In this document: positions 35,511-44,691 of the stretch, in pieces
Position numbering within the stretch: the stretch's first letter is position 1
Layout: each line of letters starts with the position of its first letter
Assembly: GCA_021298015.1 (NCBI GenBank)
Contig: JAJTGY010000022.1
Span: 1-59,750 of the forward strand
DNA: 59,750 nucleotides
Origin: Flammeovirgaceae bacterium
Lineage (GTDB): Bacteria; Bacteroidota; Bacteroidia; Cytophagales; Cyclobacteriaceae
Direction of reading: 5' to 3'
Notes under the pieces: model-generated
What the model saw: the letters and a program-made list of their open reading frames with translations, nothing else
Databases searched by the model: none
Told to the model about the DNA's origin: nothing
Program-made: the position numbers and the translations under genes

Positions 35511-37760
35511 ATGAAACGATTTGTGATCGCATCAGCGATTGCTGCTTTTGCCTTTACGGCCAATGCGCAGAAATTAATGGGATTGGTGGTTGAAAAAACG
35601 GCTAAGGGAGTAGATCAACCCTTGCCAGGCGCTAATGTGTTCTGGCTGGGGACAACGATTGGTACCACTACCCGTGACAATGGTGTGTTTATGATTGATC
35701 GCCTCGCGGGTGCCGATAAACTCGTGGTGAGCTATGTTGGCTACCGGCCTGATACGTTGTTGATCACGGACCAAACCAGCGTAAAAATTGAGCTTCGCGA
35801 AGACAATCAACTGCAGGAGGTGGTGGTAGAAGGTTGGCGCCCTACGTCACGTGTGGATTTGTCCAGCAGTATCAACACAGTAGTAATGGATGAAAAAGAA
35901 TTGTTCAAAGCTGCCTGCTGCAACTTGTCCGAAAGCTTTGAAACCAATCCTTCCGTTGATGTTGCGTTTACGGATGCCGTGACCGGCACCCGCCAGATTC
36001 AGATGCTGGGTCTCTCCGGTCCCAATACCCTGATTAGTCTGGAAAACATGCCGGGCGTCCGCGGGCTGGCGGCCAGCCAGGGCATTCAATTTGTTCCCGG
36101 TACGTGGATCAACTCGATTCAGGTTACGAAAGGGGTAGGTTCGGTTGTGAACGGATACGAAAGCATCGCAGGGCAGTTGAACGTGGAATTAAAGAAACCG
36201 CAAGAGAGCGATAAGGTATATCTGAATGGGTACGTCAATAATGCCGGGCGGGTAGAGGCAAATGCCATTGTAACCTCGCAGGTGTCGCCCAAGTGGGCCA
36301 CCACTACGCTACTCCACGCGAGCGCCAGGCCATTTGAGATGGATCAGAACGGTGATACTTTCCTGGATTTTCCGCTTGGTTCCCAGGTGAACCTCGTGAA
36401 TCGATGGGTCTACAATTCCGGAAAGGGATGGCTGGGGCAATTTTCGTTCAAGTATCTAAATGACCAAAAGCTTGGCGGCCAGACCGGATTTGATGCTGAA
36501 ACGGACAAATTCACCACCAGCCGGTATGGATTTGAGATTGACACCCGCAGACTCGAACTGGTCGGTAAGCTGGGCTACCAGTTTCCGTCCAAGCCCTATA
36601 AAAGCGTAGGCTTTCAGTTCAGCGCGCTTACCCATGCCCACGATAGTTACTACGGCTTCAATGTCCATGACGCAACGGAAAACTCGGGGTATTTCAATCT
36701 GATCTATCAGTCCATTATCAGCAAAACGCAACACAAGTTCAAGACCGGTTTGAGTTTTCGTTTGGATGACTACACCGAGCGGCTGGCTCGTGCAGATGGA
36801 GCGATGTTACCTGTTGATTTTGATCGTACCGAGCGCGTACCGGGTGCCTTCTTTGAATACTCCTATGATGATTTGAAGCGCTTTTCGCTCGTGGCGGGGA
36901 TTCGGGTCGACCAGCACAATTTGTTTGGCACCATCGTCACTCCGCGAATCCATACCAAACTGAATATTACCGAGACCACCACATGGCGGCTCTCCGGAGG
37001 TACCGGTACGCGAGTGGCCAACATCATCACCGAAAACACGGGCTTCCTGGTATCATCGCGCGTATTTAATCGTCAGTTCTTGCAGAGTAATCACGCATAC
37101 GGCTTTAGGCCGGACCGTGCCCTTAACGTTGGCACTAACCTTCAGCAGGACTTCACGCTTAACTACAGGCCAGGGTCGCTCAGTGTTGATTATTTCTACA
37201 CCAAGTTCCTCAACCAGGTAGTTATGGATCTGGATGCCAACCCGCAAACCGTCTCGTTCTTTGGATTACAGGGAAATTCGTTTTCACACAGCTTACAGGT
37301 GCAATTGGACTATCAGTTGGTGAGACGATTTGACGTGCGCCTCGCCTACCGGTATCTGGATGTTCAAACGGATTATCTCAATGGCCGCCTGGAGCGTCCG
37401 TTGATTTCGCGTCACCGGGCGTTCTCCAATTTTGCGTACACCACCAAAACGAAGTGGAATTTTGATTTGACGGTGCAATGGCTCGGCAAGCAGCGACTGC
37501 CGAACACAGCCTCAAACCCGGCCCCGTATCGGCTGACGCCCTACTCGGAGGACTATGTCCTGGTCAACGCTCAGGTTGCCAAGGATTTCAACGAGCGATG
37601 GAGCGCCTACGTTGGTATCGAAAACCTGACCAATTTCAAGTTGTCGAATCCAATCATTGCGGCCTCCGAGCCCTTCAGCCCGTATTTTGATACCAGTTTG
37701 GTGTGGGGACCGGTGTTCGGGCGAATGGCTTATGCGGGTTTCCGGTTTAGAATAAAGTAA
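35511..37760 (+). CDS. TonB-dependent receptor, probably metal-related
   Basis: A 749-residue outer-membrane receptor. Signal peptide KRFVIASAIAAFAFTANAQ, carboxypeptidase-like domain (VEKTAKGVDQPLPGANVFWL to VVSYVGYRPDTLLI), TonB-box/plug region (LQEVVVEGWRPTSRVDLSSS). The plug segment ELFKAACCNLSESFETNPSV has a Cys pair, and the plug end is QVTKGVGSVVNGYESIAGQL. The barrel ends in FGRMAYAGFRFRIK. The CCNLSESFETNPSVDV plug wording is shared by receptors that sit beside HMA proteins. It starts 17 bases after the HMA gene, so it belongs to the same operon. Confidence 0.92.
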   Translation: MKRFVIASAIAAFAFTANAQKLMGLVVEKTAKGVDQPLPGANVFWLGTTIGTTTRDNGVFMIDRLAGADKLVVSYVGYRPDTLLITDQTSVKIELREDNQLQEVVVEGWRPTSRVDLSSSINTVVMDEKELFKAACCNLSESFETNPSVDVAFTDAVTGTRQIQMLGLSGPNTLISLENMPGVRGLAASQGIQFVPGTWINSIQVTKGVGSVVNGYESIAGQLNVELKKPQESDKVYLNGYVNNAGRVEANAIVTSQVSPKWATTTLLHASARPFEMDQNGDTFLDFPLGSQVNLVNRWVYNSGKGWLGQFSFKYLNDQKLGGQTGFDAETDKFTTSRYGFEIDTRRLELVGKLGYQFPSKPYKSVGFQFSALTHAHDSYYGFNVHDATENSGYFNLIYQSIISKTQHKFKTGLSFRLDDYTERLARADGAMLPVDFDRTERVPGAFFEYSYDDLKRFSLVAGIRVDQHNLFGTIVTPRIHTKLNITETTTWRLSGGTGTRVANIITENTGFLVSSRVFNRQFLQSNHAYGFRPDRALNVGTNLQQDFTLNYRPGSLSVDYFYTKFLNQVVMDLDANPQTVSFFGLQGNSFSHSLQVQLDYQLVRRFDVRLAYRYLDVQTDYLNGRLERPLISRHRAFSNFAYTTKTKWNFDLTVQWLGKQRLPNTASNPAPYRLTPYSEDYVLVNAQVAKDFNERWSAYVGIENLTNFKLSNPIIAASEPFSPYFDTSLVWGPVFGRMAYAGFRFRIK

Positions 37761-37773
37761 ACGCAGTCGATGC

Positions 37774-40413
37774 TCAATCGCGGCCGATCAGTACAAAGGG
37801 TGCCCAGTGATAGGGGGTAATCTTCGGGCTTTCCTTTAGGAGTTGCAATTTGGCTTCCTGCAATGCCTTGGCGAAGGAATGCCCGGAGATGACCACCGGC
37901 CGGTAGAAGTTGGTCATTAACTGAGCGGTGGATTCATCGGCTACGCTCCAATAGGAAACCATCAGATTTTTTGCTCCTGCGTACAACAACGCACGTGAAA
38001 GACCAATGACACCCTCTCCGCGCGATATCTTACCCAAACCGGTTTCGCACGCGGAGAGCGTGACCAATCGGGCGTTGAATTTTAGATTGTAAAGCTCACC
38101 GGAATACAACTGCCCGTCCTCCCCATCAGTTGCGGTCAAAAAGATGCGCGAGAGTTCGGGCTGGTTCTCGTCAACCACACCGTGGGTAGCCAGATGTACC
38201 ACATCATAACGCGATAACGATTCCGACTTGAGTGCGTGTTCGGATGCCTTTTCGCGCAGCCATTCATTAACCGTGCATTGGTGTTGCGAGAGCAAGGCGT
38301 TGATTTCCCGTAGTTCTTGCTCGGTGCCCGGCAGGGCAGCCAAAAATGTTTCGGGAAATTCGATGGGTGCACACATCAGCACGTTGGCTGCCTTTATGCG
38401 AGCCGGTGTTGAGGCCGTTAACATGCCGGCCGAGAAAAGATAGGATGTTGCGTAGTTGCGCAACAGGTAGGGGTAGGATTGAAATACACTGGCCTTGGGC
38501 CGGCCGAGCGGCAGTACTTCAAAAGGTATCGCACTTAATCGTCCGGTCGGCAAAATGATCAGATGATCGACCGAACCGGGCAGCACGGGAATCAGCAACT
38601 TGCCTAACGTACCGGCCGTTCGTTCAAACGTTTCGAAGTTTTGAAATCGCAGGCTATTGCGAAGGCCTGTAATGTTGCGTTCAAAATTTGCAGGTAAACT
38701 GCGCACGTGAATCCGGTAATGAGCAGGCGTGACGACAAAGATGTACAGCCGCTCTTTGGGCTCATCCAAAAAATAGCTGATGAGGGCCTCGTTTTCCCCT
38801 AATTTTTCTTTGGCTTGCCGTACCGTAGTCGCTTGCCGACTGAACTTCAGGTTGTAGTATTCCGGGTAATTTTTTTCCAGGGCAGCCACAAACTGCTGGT
38901 AGCTCCGGTTGAGCTGAAACAAATCCTGACGCAGGGCTTGCTCAGCCGAAGGGTCTGGCTTTTGGGCCAGCTTTTGCGCCACCAGGGCCAAACCGGCCTT
39001 CAACTCAAGTTCTTCGCGAAGCAAGCTTTCGGGAATGTTGGCAAAAGACTTTGCGTTCGACTCGGCAATGGCATCCTGAAGCACAGCTGACTTGCTCTTT
39101 TCTGCGAAATAGAAAGCCATCTCAGCATAGTGCTTTCGGTTTTTGAGCGCGGTAAGGCTCAACTGATAACATACCCGCACGGCATTGCCATAAACCAACT
39201 GGGCGTTGGTGCTCAAATTGATCTTGTCCGTATCCAGGTTGATTTGCTGGCGCAGTCGGTCAATCAGCGTGTCGGCCGTTTGAAGGGCGGAGAGACTGGC
39301 ATCCAGATCGCGTTGTTTCAGCGATTTACCGAAGTGGCGTTCTTCCAGGGCAAGTGCTTTCCCGTTGAGGCTGTTTAAGAGCACGGAGCCGTCATCGAAT
39401 TGGGTTGTAGGCGGATTGATATCTACGCGTGTCGTATTGAATCCTTCCACATTGGCCACAATACCCCGATGGTAAGCCAATACCGAAGAGTCAAACTGCG
39501 ATTGAAAGAGATGGAGTTCGCCCAATGAATTCCAGACACGCGCCAATTCCGGATGACGGTTGCCATAACTTGCCTCCAGTTCGTTCAGGGCTTGTTCATA
39601 ATAGCCGCGGGCGGCCTGCACGTTTCCCATCGCCCGATAGGTGAGTCCAAGGTTATAGGCTACAAAACCTTTTGATGGATGCGAACCGGTGTAAGTTTTT
39701 CCCCAGATGGAACGTGCCTCTTCAAAGTTATTCACCGCATCACCATATAACTTAAGCTGGCGGTAGGCCATCCCCATGTTGGTGTACGCAATGGCAACTT
39801 TCGGATGAGTTTCGCCCCGAAGTTCGCGGTAGATGTCCAACGCCATCTCATAATAGTCCAATGATTTATCCGGATCGATCGTGAGGTAGATCAAACCCAA
39901 ATCATTGTACGAGGCAGCCATCAATTCAGACCGGGGTTGTACCTGTTTTTGGCGGATAGCCAGCGCGACTTGCATCTGCTGTTCAGCCTGCGCTGCTTTT
40001 CCCTGCTGAAGATAGACTGCACTAAAAACGCTGAGTGCTTCGGCAGCATCCAGCGACTCACGTTGCCCCGCTTTTGCGAATGCATCCAGCGCGAAATTCA
40101 GTTGTTCTAAAGCAAGATCGGCCCGGCCCTGGTTGAGATGCAGAAGGCCGCGTACTGTCAGCAACCGCGGCCCGGTTTCGTCTGGCGCGAGCGTTTGTAA
40201 AATTTTCGATGCTTCGTTGAATCGCCCCAACCGAATAAGCACCTCTGCCTTTTGGAGGAGGCGAGCGGTGTTATGGGGATTTACCTGCAGTTCGTTGTCC
40301 AGTTGGTTGAGCGCTTCTGGGTATCGGGCATCGTCCAGCAGGCTTTCCAAAGTTTGCGCGAATGTGCCAAGCGAAAGGATGCAGCAGGTAAGTAGGGCGA
40401 GAAGACGCATCAT
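37774..40413 (-). CDS. Exported TPR-CHAT protein (caspase-like fold)
   Basis: An 879-residue protein with a signal peptide (MMRLLALLTCCILSLGTFAQ). About ten tetratricopeptide repeats follow across residues 20-330 (e.g. AASYNDLGLIYLTIDPDKSL, AIAYTNMGMAYRQLKLYGDA, FVAYNLGLTYRAMGNVQAAR). Then come a helical linker and a C-terminal CHAT protease domain. The catalytic dyad is present: His744 (VVHLATHGVVDENQ) and Cys789 (VTLSACETGLGKI), with downstream GLSRALLYAGAKNLMVSYWS. CHAT proteins are often cytoplasmic effectors; here the signal peptide places it outside the cytoplasm. The ATG shares a base with the stop of the upstream beta-barrel gene. Confidence 0.9.
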   Translation of the reverse strand: MMRLLALLTCCILSLGTFAQTLESLLDDARYPEALNQLDNELQVNPHNTARLLQKAEVLIRLGRFNEASKILQTLAPDETGPRLLTVRGLLHLNQGRADLALEQLNFALDAFAKAGQRESLDAAEALSVFSAVYLQQGKAAQAEQQMQVALAIRQKQVQPRSELMAASYNDLGLIYLTIDPDKSLDYYEMALDIYRELRGETHPKVAIAYTNMGMAYRQLKLYGDAVNNFEEARSIWGKTYTGSHPSKGFVAYNLGLTYRAMGNVQAARGYYEQALNELEASYGNRHPELARVWNSLGELHLFQSQFDSSVLAYHRGIVANVEGFNTTRVDINPPTTQFDDGSVLLNSLNGKALALEERHFGKSLKQRDLDASLSALQTADTLIDRLRQQINLDTDKINLSTNAQLVYGNAVRVCYQLSLTALKNRKHYAEMAFYFAEKSKSAVLQDAIAESNAKSFANIPESLLREELELKAGLALVAQKLAQKPDPSAEQALRQDLFQLNRSYQQFVAALEKNYPEYYNLKFSRQATTVRQAKEKLGENEALISYFLDEPKERLYIFVVTPAHYRIHVRSLPANFERNITGLRNSLRFQNFETFERTAGTLGKLLIPVLPGSVDHLIILPTGRLSAIPFEVLPLGRPKASVFQSYPYLLRNYATSYLFSAGMLTASTPARIKAANVLMCAPIEFPETFLAALPGTEQELREINALLSQHQCTVNEWLREKASEHALKSESLSRYDVVHLATHGVVDENQPELSRIFLTATDGEDGQLYSGELYNLKFNARLVTLSACETGLGKISRGEGVIGLSRALLYAGAKNLMVSYWSVADESTAQLMTNFYRPVVISGHSFAKALQEAKLQLLKESPKITPYHWAPFVLIGRD

Positions 40414-41345
40414 CAAAAACGATAGCTGTAACCGATACTGGAAACGAAATCTCGGGTAAGTCCATCCGGAGTTTTTTCGCGCTGAATGATTTTGTGGCCA
40501 AGCAGCAACCGCATGCTGGAGCGAACATTAAAATTAAATCCGAAGGTGGCGATGGCAGATAGCGCTAGCCCGGTGGTGCTGGCTACTTTTACCCGGTTGC
40601 CAATGGCATTGGTAATTTCGTCAGAATTCAAACGCCAGATGGGAAGCAGACCCAGCGAGGAATTGAATCGGGCGAAGCGAAAGTTGCGCTCCACCCGAAA
40701 CATTACATCGGTGCCGCGCATAAGTTCGTTCGCTTGCGAGTACTTTAAGATATAGTCCTGGTCCTCTGAACTGGCCTCCCAGGTTTTCCACAGAAATTCA
40801 TTTCCATTGCGGTTTAGTGGAATTTGAATACCGGTTGCCAATAACCATTGCCGGCTGATGAGCGAAACTCCGGATATAAAATCGTAAGTGCCCAAAGAAG
40901 TCTGGTAGTACATGGGCAATGGCAGCCCTTCGGCAGACAATAGATTGGAGTTATTGCTGGGTAACTTTCCGCCAACCGAGACGTTGATATCGAACCGATC
41001 GGACGAGAAAATATTCCGCGTGAAGCACAGCGAAATGTCGCTTATCGTGCCGGTTTCGCCTAGTTTACCCCGAACAAACTGATACGGTAACTTCAGCTGA
41101 AAAGAATTTTTGTTGCCCAGGGTGAAATTAAACTCGGCATTGGCCACATACACAATCGGTGTTAGTGTTGTGGTGCCGCGGTAAAAACTGATGTCGAATG
41201 AGCGGAGCTTCAGTTGTGCCCGTTTATTGTAAGGTTGATCGGGCTTCATCGCGCCCATGGTACAGAACCCGGCATCGCTGCATCCCTGCGCAAGCATGTC
41301 AAGGTTTGCGATCAGCAGCGCCAGGCCCCAAAAAACAAGTCTCAT
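40413..41345 (-). CDS. Outer-membrane beta-barrel protein, partner of CHAT protein
   Basis: A 310-residue exported protein: signal peptide MRLVFWGLALLIANLDMLAQ, then a Cys-containing stretch (GCSDAGFCTMGAMKP). Alternating strands follow (FDISFYRGTTTLTPIVYVAN, SFQLKLPYQFVRGKLGE, FDINVSVGGKLPSN) and the barrel ends with aromatic FVSSIGYSYRF. I know no named family; it resembles uncharacterised transporter-like outer-membrane proteins. ATG 41345 is preferred over a start at 41486 inside the M23 gene. Its TGA overlaps the CHAT start (TGATG), so the two are probably made together. Confidence 0.75.
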   Translation of the reverse strand: MRLVFWGLALLIANLDMLAQGCSDAGFCTMGAMKPDQPYNKRAQLKLRSFDISFYRGTTTLTPIVYVANAEFNFTLGNKNSFQLKLPYQFVRGKLGETGTISDISLCFTRNIFSSDRFDINVSVGGKLPSNNSNLLSAEGLPLPMYYQTSLGTYDFISGVSLISRQWLLATGIQIPLNRNGNEFLWKTWEASSEDQDYILKYSQANELMRGTDVMFRVERNFRFARFNSSLGLLPIWRLNSDEITNAIGNRVKVASTTGLALSAIATFGFNFNVRSSMRLLLGHKIIQREKTPDGLTRDFVSSIGYSYRF

Positions 41346-41385
41346 GCGATGCGAAGATAGCAAAATAACCAACCCCGTGTGGGCA

Positions 41386-42369
41386 TCAATGGCCACCCAG
41401 CGACATGTTTTCGATTGAGGCCAGCTCGATAATCTTTTCGTATTCAGCCGGGCTGAGATCATTAAAGAAATAGTGAATGGGGTCAACTTGCTTTCCGTTG
41501 ATCAGCACCTCATAGTGCAGGTGCGGGGCAGTTGAGAGGCCGGTGTTGCCAACGTAACCAATCAGATCACCACGCCTTACCTTCTGACCTTTGCGCACCG
41601 AAAATCCGTGCATGTGGGCGTAACGCGTGCGGTACCCGAAGCCATGATCAATCTCCACCAGTTTTCCGTACCCGCTGAAGTTGATCTGCACTTCTGCCAC
41701 TACACCATCGGCTGTTGCGTAAATGGGTGCGCCAATGTTGGCTGAAAAATCAATGCCCGTATGCATTTTGCGCACCCGGTAAATAGGGTGGATGCGTACC
41801 CCAAATCCCGATGCCAGGCGAATGAGCTCTTTATTGGATACCGGTTGGATGGCGGGGATGGCAGCCAGCAACATCTCCTTTTTTGCGGCTAACTCCACCA
41901 CCTCATCCTGCGATTTGGTTTCGATGTACATCTTGCGCTTCAGCCGGTCTACGCTCTCGGTCAGTTCAATAATGATTTCTTCGTGCAAAATGTTTTTCTC
42001 GCGGATTTCTTCGTATCGGTCGCGGCCGCCAATGCCCGCATCCCGCACACTCTTCTCGATCGGTTCTGCACCCAATACCGCCCGGTAAATGTTATCGTCC
42101 CGGAATTCCATGTCGGCCAGAATTTGATTGAGGCGGTCAACTTCAATCTGTAAATTATCGTAGTAGTACTCGAGCTCCTTCACTTCGTTTTTCAGCATGA
42201 GTTCCTTTGGCGACTCAAAGTAGTTGACGTACAACAGCAGCAACCCGGCCGCCATCGCCAGTGTTAAAAAAATGATGCCCAGGAAGTTGAGAATGATGTC
42301 TCCCGTGCTGGTTTTAACGCGCTCGTATTTGCACGTTTCGGTGTCGTAGTAGTATTTTATTTTAGCCAT
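41386..42369 (-). CDS. M23-family peptidoglycan metallopeptidase
   Basis: A 327-residue membrane-anchored protein. TM segment TGDIILNFLGIIFLTLAMAA with LLLLYVN near residues 22-50, a periplasmic coiled coil (LKNEVKELEYYYDNLQIEVD to ESVDRLKRKMYIETKSQDE). The C-terminal LytM/M23 domain has zinc ligands in MHTGIDFSANIGAPIYATAD and in APHLHYEVLINGKQVDP (HxH). YAHMHGFSVRKGQKVRRGD is also typical. It is predicted to cut peptide cross-links or to regulate hydrolases; all ligands are present, so it should be active. Confidence 0.93.
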   Translation of the reverse strand: MAKIKYYYDTETCKYERVKTSTGDIILNFLGIIFLTLAMAAGLLLLYVNYFESPKELMLKNEVKELEYYYDNLQIEVDRLNQILADMEFRDDNIYRAVLGAEPIEKSVRDAGIGGRDRYEEIREKNILHEEIIIELTESVDRLKRKMYIETKSQDEVVELAAKKEMLLAAIPAIQPVSNKELIRLASGFGVRIHPIYRVRKMHTGIDFSANIGAPIYATADGVVAEVQINFSGYGKLVEIDHGFGYRTRYAHMHGFSVRKGQKVRRGDLIGYVGNTGLSTAPHLHYEVLINGKQVDPIHYFFNDLSPAEYEKIIELASIENMSLGGH

Positions 42370-42405
42370 TCACATCAAAAAGTTTGGTTCGGTAAAGCCA
42401 ACTAC

Positions 42406-42939
42406 CTACGGCTGAGGCCGGAACACTTTTATCACGGCTTCGTGGCATTCCAAATAAGGCCCGCCAATCAGGTCGATGCAGTAGGGGATGGCCGGAAATA
42501 CGGCATCAAGGCATTGGCGAATGGCCTTTGGTTTGCCCGGCAAATTTACAATTAATGTCCGATTACGAATGCCGGCCGTCTGCCGCGAGAGGATGGCGGT
42601 AGGCACAAATTGTAAACTCACCTGCCGCATCAGTTCGCCAAAACCCGGCATCATTTTTTGACACACCGCGGTGGTTGCCTCCGGGGTGACATCGCGAGGG
42701 GCCGGGCCGGTGCCGCCACTGGTTACAACCAGGCAGCAACCCTGCCGGTCGGCCATATCGATTAAGGTTTGCTCTATGAGTGGCTGCTCATCGGGAACAA
42801 CAGCGTACACCTTTTCCCAGGGTGATTTCAGATATTCAGTCAACGTGGCTACGATGGCTCTTCCCGGAACGTCTTCATAGATGCCCTGACTGGCCCGGTC
42901 AGAGACATTGATAACGCCAATGACAATCTTCGTGTTCAC
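42406..42939 (-). CDS. mog: Molybdopterin adenylyltransferase, MogA/MoaB type
   Basis: A 177-residue MoCF-fold protein that adenylates molybdopterin before metal insertion. Motifs: IGVINVSDRASQGIYEDVPG, the MPT loop LVVTSGGTGPAPRDVTPEAT, and LIVNLPGKPKAIRQCLDAVF. The start is GTG at 42939, overlapping the trhO stop by four bases (GTGA). No other moa or moe gene lies in the window, so the rest of the cofactor pathway must be elsewhere. Confidence 0.92.
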   Translation of the reverse strand: MNTKIVIGVINVSDRASQGIYEDVPGRAIVATLTEYLKSPWEKVYAVVPDEQPLIEQTLIDMADRQGCCLVVTSGGTGPAPRDVTPEATTAVCQKMMPGFGELMRQVSLQFVPTAILSRQTAGIRNRTLIVNLPGKPKAIRQCLDAVFPAIPYCIDLIGGPYLECHEAVIKVFRPQP

Positions 42940-43964
42940 GACTTGAGAGGAGCTGTGGCGAACTTCCAGCGGCCCTTGTGGAACACCTGCCGCCCTTTGT
43001 TGATGCCTTTCCGAATTTCTTTCTGCTGCTCAGCCGGTAAAGCGATAACTTTTCGGCACGCCTCTGAACAGCAACCATCGTACATTTTGGCGCACTCGTC
43101 ACATTGGATGAACAACAGGTGACAGCCATCGTTTTGGCAATTGGTGTGGTTGTCACACGGCTTTCCACATTGGTGGCACTGACTGATGATATCGTTTGAA
43201 ATTCGTTCGCCCAGCCGCTCGTCAAAAACAAAGTTTTTGCCGATGAACTTGTTTTCCAGTCCCTGCTCTTTCACCTGCCGGGCGTACTCGATGATGCCGC
43301 CTTCCAATTGAAAGACGTGCCGAAATCCGTTGTGCTTCATCCAGGCGCTGGCTTTCTCACAACGAATGCCGCCCGTGCAGTACATCAGAATATTCTTGTC
43401 CTTTTTATCCGCCAATTCTTCTTTAACTACCTGCAGTTCCTCACGAAAGGTATCCACATCCGGGGTGATGGCGTTTTTGAAGTGCCCCACTTCGCTCTCG
43501 TAGTGGTTGCGCATGTCAACAATGATGGTATTGGTGTCATCGGCCAATCGGTTGAATTCCGTTGCACTAACGTGAACTCCACAATCGGTGACATCAAATG
43601 AAGTATCGTTGAGTCCATCGGCCACGATCTTCTTGCGCACGAGAATTTTAAGTTTGAAGAAGGATTTTCCCTCTTGCACCGCCTTGTTCAGCCGGATACC
43701 GTTGAGGAACGGCACCGCATAAATGATCGCCCTGAACTCATCAAAGTGAGCTGCGGGTACGCTGAGCTGGGCATTAATTCCCTCACTGGCGACATAAATT
43801 CTACCGCGAACGTCCAATACGTTCCACTTCAGGTACAGCTCGTCCCGAAAAGCAGGCGGATCCTGGATGTGGTGGTACTTGTAAAAGGAGAGGGTTACCC
43901 GGGGTGTGGTGTCGGCCCTGAGTTGTTCCTTTAACTCTTTTCCGTTTATGCGGTTGTGGAGCAT
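42936..43964 (-). CDS. trhO: tRNA uridine(34) hydroxylase TrhO (rhodanese-like)
   Basis: A 342-residue member of the YceA/TrhO family, which hydroxylates U34 of tRNA in an oxygen-dependent way. N-terminal acylphosphatase-like part (SFYKYHHIQDPPAFRDELYL, GRIYVASEGINAQLSVPAAH), then the rhodanese domain with active-site loop MYCTGGIRCEKASAWMKHNG. A C-terminal Cys-rich region follows (ISQCHQCGKPCDNHTNCQND and CDECAKMYDGCCSEAC). The ATG abuts the HEPN gene stop with no gap. Confidence 0.92.
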   Translation of the reverse strand: MLHNRINGKELKEQLRADTTPRVTLSFYKYHHIQDPPAFRDELYLKWNVLDVRGRIYVASEGINAQLSVPAAHFDEFRAIIYAVPFLNGIRLNKAVQEGKSFFKLKILVRKKIVADGLNDTSFDVTDCGVHVSATEFNRLADDTNTIIVDMRNHYESEVGHFKNAITPDVDTFREELQVVKEELADKKDKNILMYCTGGIRCEKASAWMKHNGFRHVFQLEGGIIEYARQVKEQGLENKFIGKNFVFDERLGERISNDIISQCHQCGKPCDNHTNCQNDGCHLLFIQCDECAKMYDGCCSEACRKVIALPAEQQKEIRKGINKGRQVFHKGRWKFATAPLKS

Positions 43965-44357
43965 TTAGATGAAAATGAGTTTGTTTATAGCTTCCACTAA
44001 TTCTATGGAAGGTTTGTGGAGCCGAACTGCGATTTCTTCATCGATGTCAAAAAAGTCGGCATAATCACCTCGTTGGCGTTTGTCGAATAAGTCTGAGTAG
44101 TGTCTGCCGAGTTCCTTGTCAACTAACCCGGTAGCAATAAACATTTGTCCAAATTTTTGCCGGGCACCAGCGTGACTTGACGTGAGGATATCGTGTTTAA
44201 TGAGAAGAGCACCGACAGCATAAAAACAAGCGTAATACATACGATTGACAGCTGCGTTCCAGAACTCTCCATGTAACAACAACTGTACTTCAGCCAGTGA
44301 CTCAACAGCCCTTTCCATCCGGTATTTGATATACTCGTTGCGTTCGGGCGAGTTCAT
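43965..44357 (-). CDS. HEPN-domain protein, partner of nucleotidyltransferase
   Basis: A 130-residue HEPN protein: helices NEYIKYRMERAVESLAEVQL, FWNAAVNRMYYACFYAVGAL, then the family segment GARQKFGQMFIATGLVDKEL and YSDLFDKRQRGDYADFFDID. HEPN domains act as RNases or structural partners in MNT-HEPN toxin-antitoxin systems. The canonical RX4-6H(Y) active site is not present in the usual place (KRQRGDY instead), so RNase toxicity is doubtful. ATG 44357 overlaps the nucleotidyltransferase stop (ATGA). Confidence 0.85.
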   Translation of the reverse strand: MNSPERNEYIKYRMERAVESLAEVQLLLHGEFWNAAVNRMYYACFYAVGALLIKHDILTSSHAGARQKFGQMFIATGLVDKELGRHYSDLFDKRQRGDYADFFDIDEEIAVRLHKPSIELVEAINKLIFI

Positions 44358-44668
44358 AGCTGTTTTCCCGTTGTCATTACGCTGGCGTAAAACGGAGTTG
44401 CCCGCTGGCGAAAATTCCAATCCTTCTGCGTATACAAAAGAGGACTAATGACCTGGCCTGTCTCCAGCTCCAGGTCATAGAGAGGATTTTTCACTCTCGC
44501 CTCCAGTTCGGGTGTAATTTTGTCTCTGTTAATAAGAATCAAAATATCCCAATCTGATTCTGGTTTACTAAAGCCGGATGCGCGCGATCCGAACAAGTAA
44601 ACCATTGCCCCAGGCTCTACCCCTGCTACAATTGATTTTATGCTCTCAAGGAAATGCACGGAATTCAT
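44354..44668 (-). CDS. Minimal nucleotidyltransferase (MNT)
   Basis: A 104-residue Pol-beta-superfamily protein: helix SVHFLESIKSIVAGVEPGAM, then the active site GSRASGFSKPESDWDILI. The spacing fits GSx10DxD exactly. A third acidic residue may be Asp70 or Glu72 in YDLELETGQ. In MNT-HEPN modules this protein AMPylates and silences the HEPN partner. It is coupled to the HEPN gene by a four-base overlap. ATG 44668 is used; an upstream start at 44686 would add a few residues. Confidence 0.88.
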   Translation of the reverse strand: MNSVHFLESIKSIVAGVEPGAMVYLFGSRASGFSKPESDWDILILINRDKITPELEARVKNPLYDLELETGQVISPLLYTQKDWNFRQRATPFYASVMTTGKQL

Positions 44669-44691
44669 GTCTGCGCAAAGGTACAAAATCG

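Noticed and set aside
43965-44668. HEPN/nucleotidyltransferase pair as part of a defence island
   Set aside because: Neighbours are housekeeping or envelope genes, no other defence gene is in the window, and the HEPN lacks the standard RNase site.
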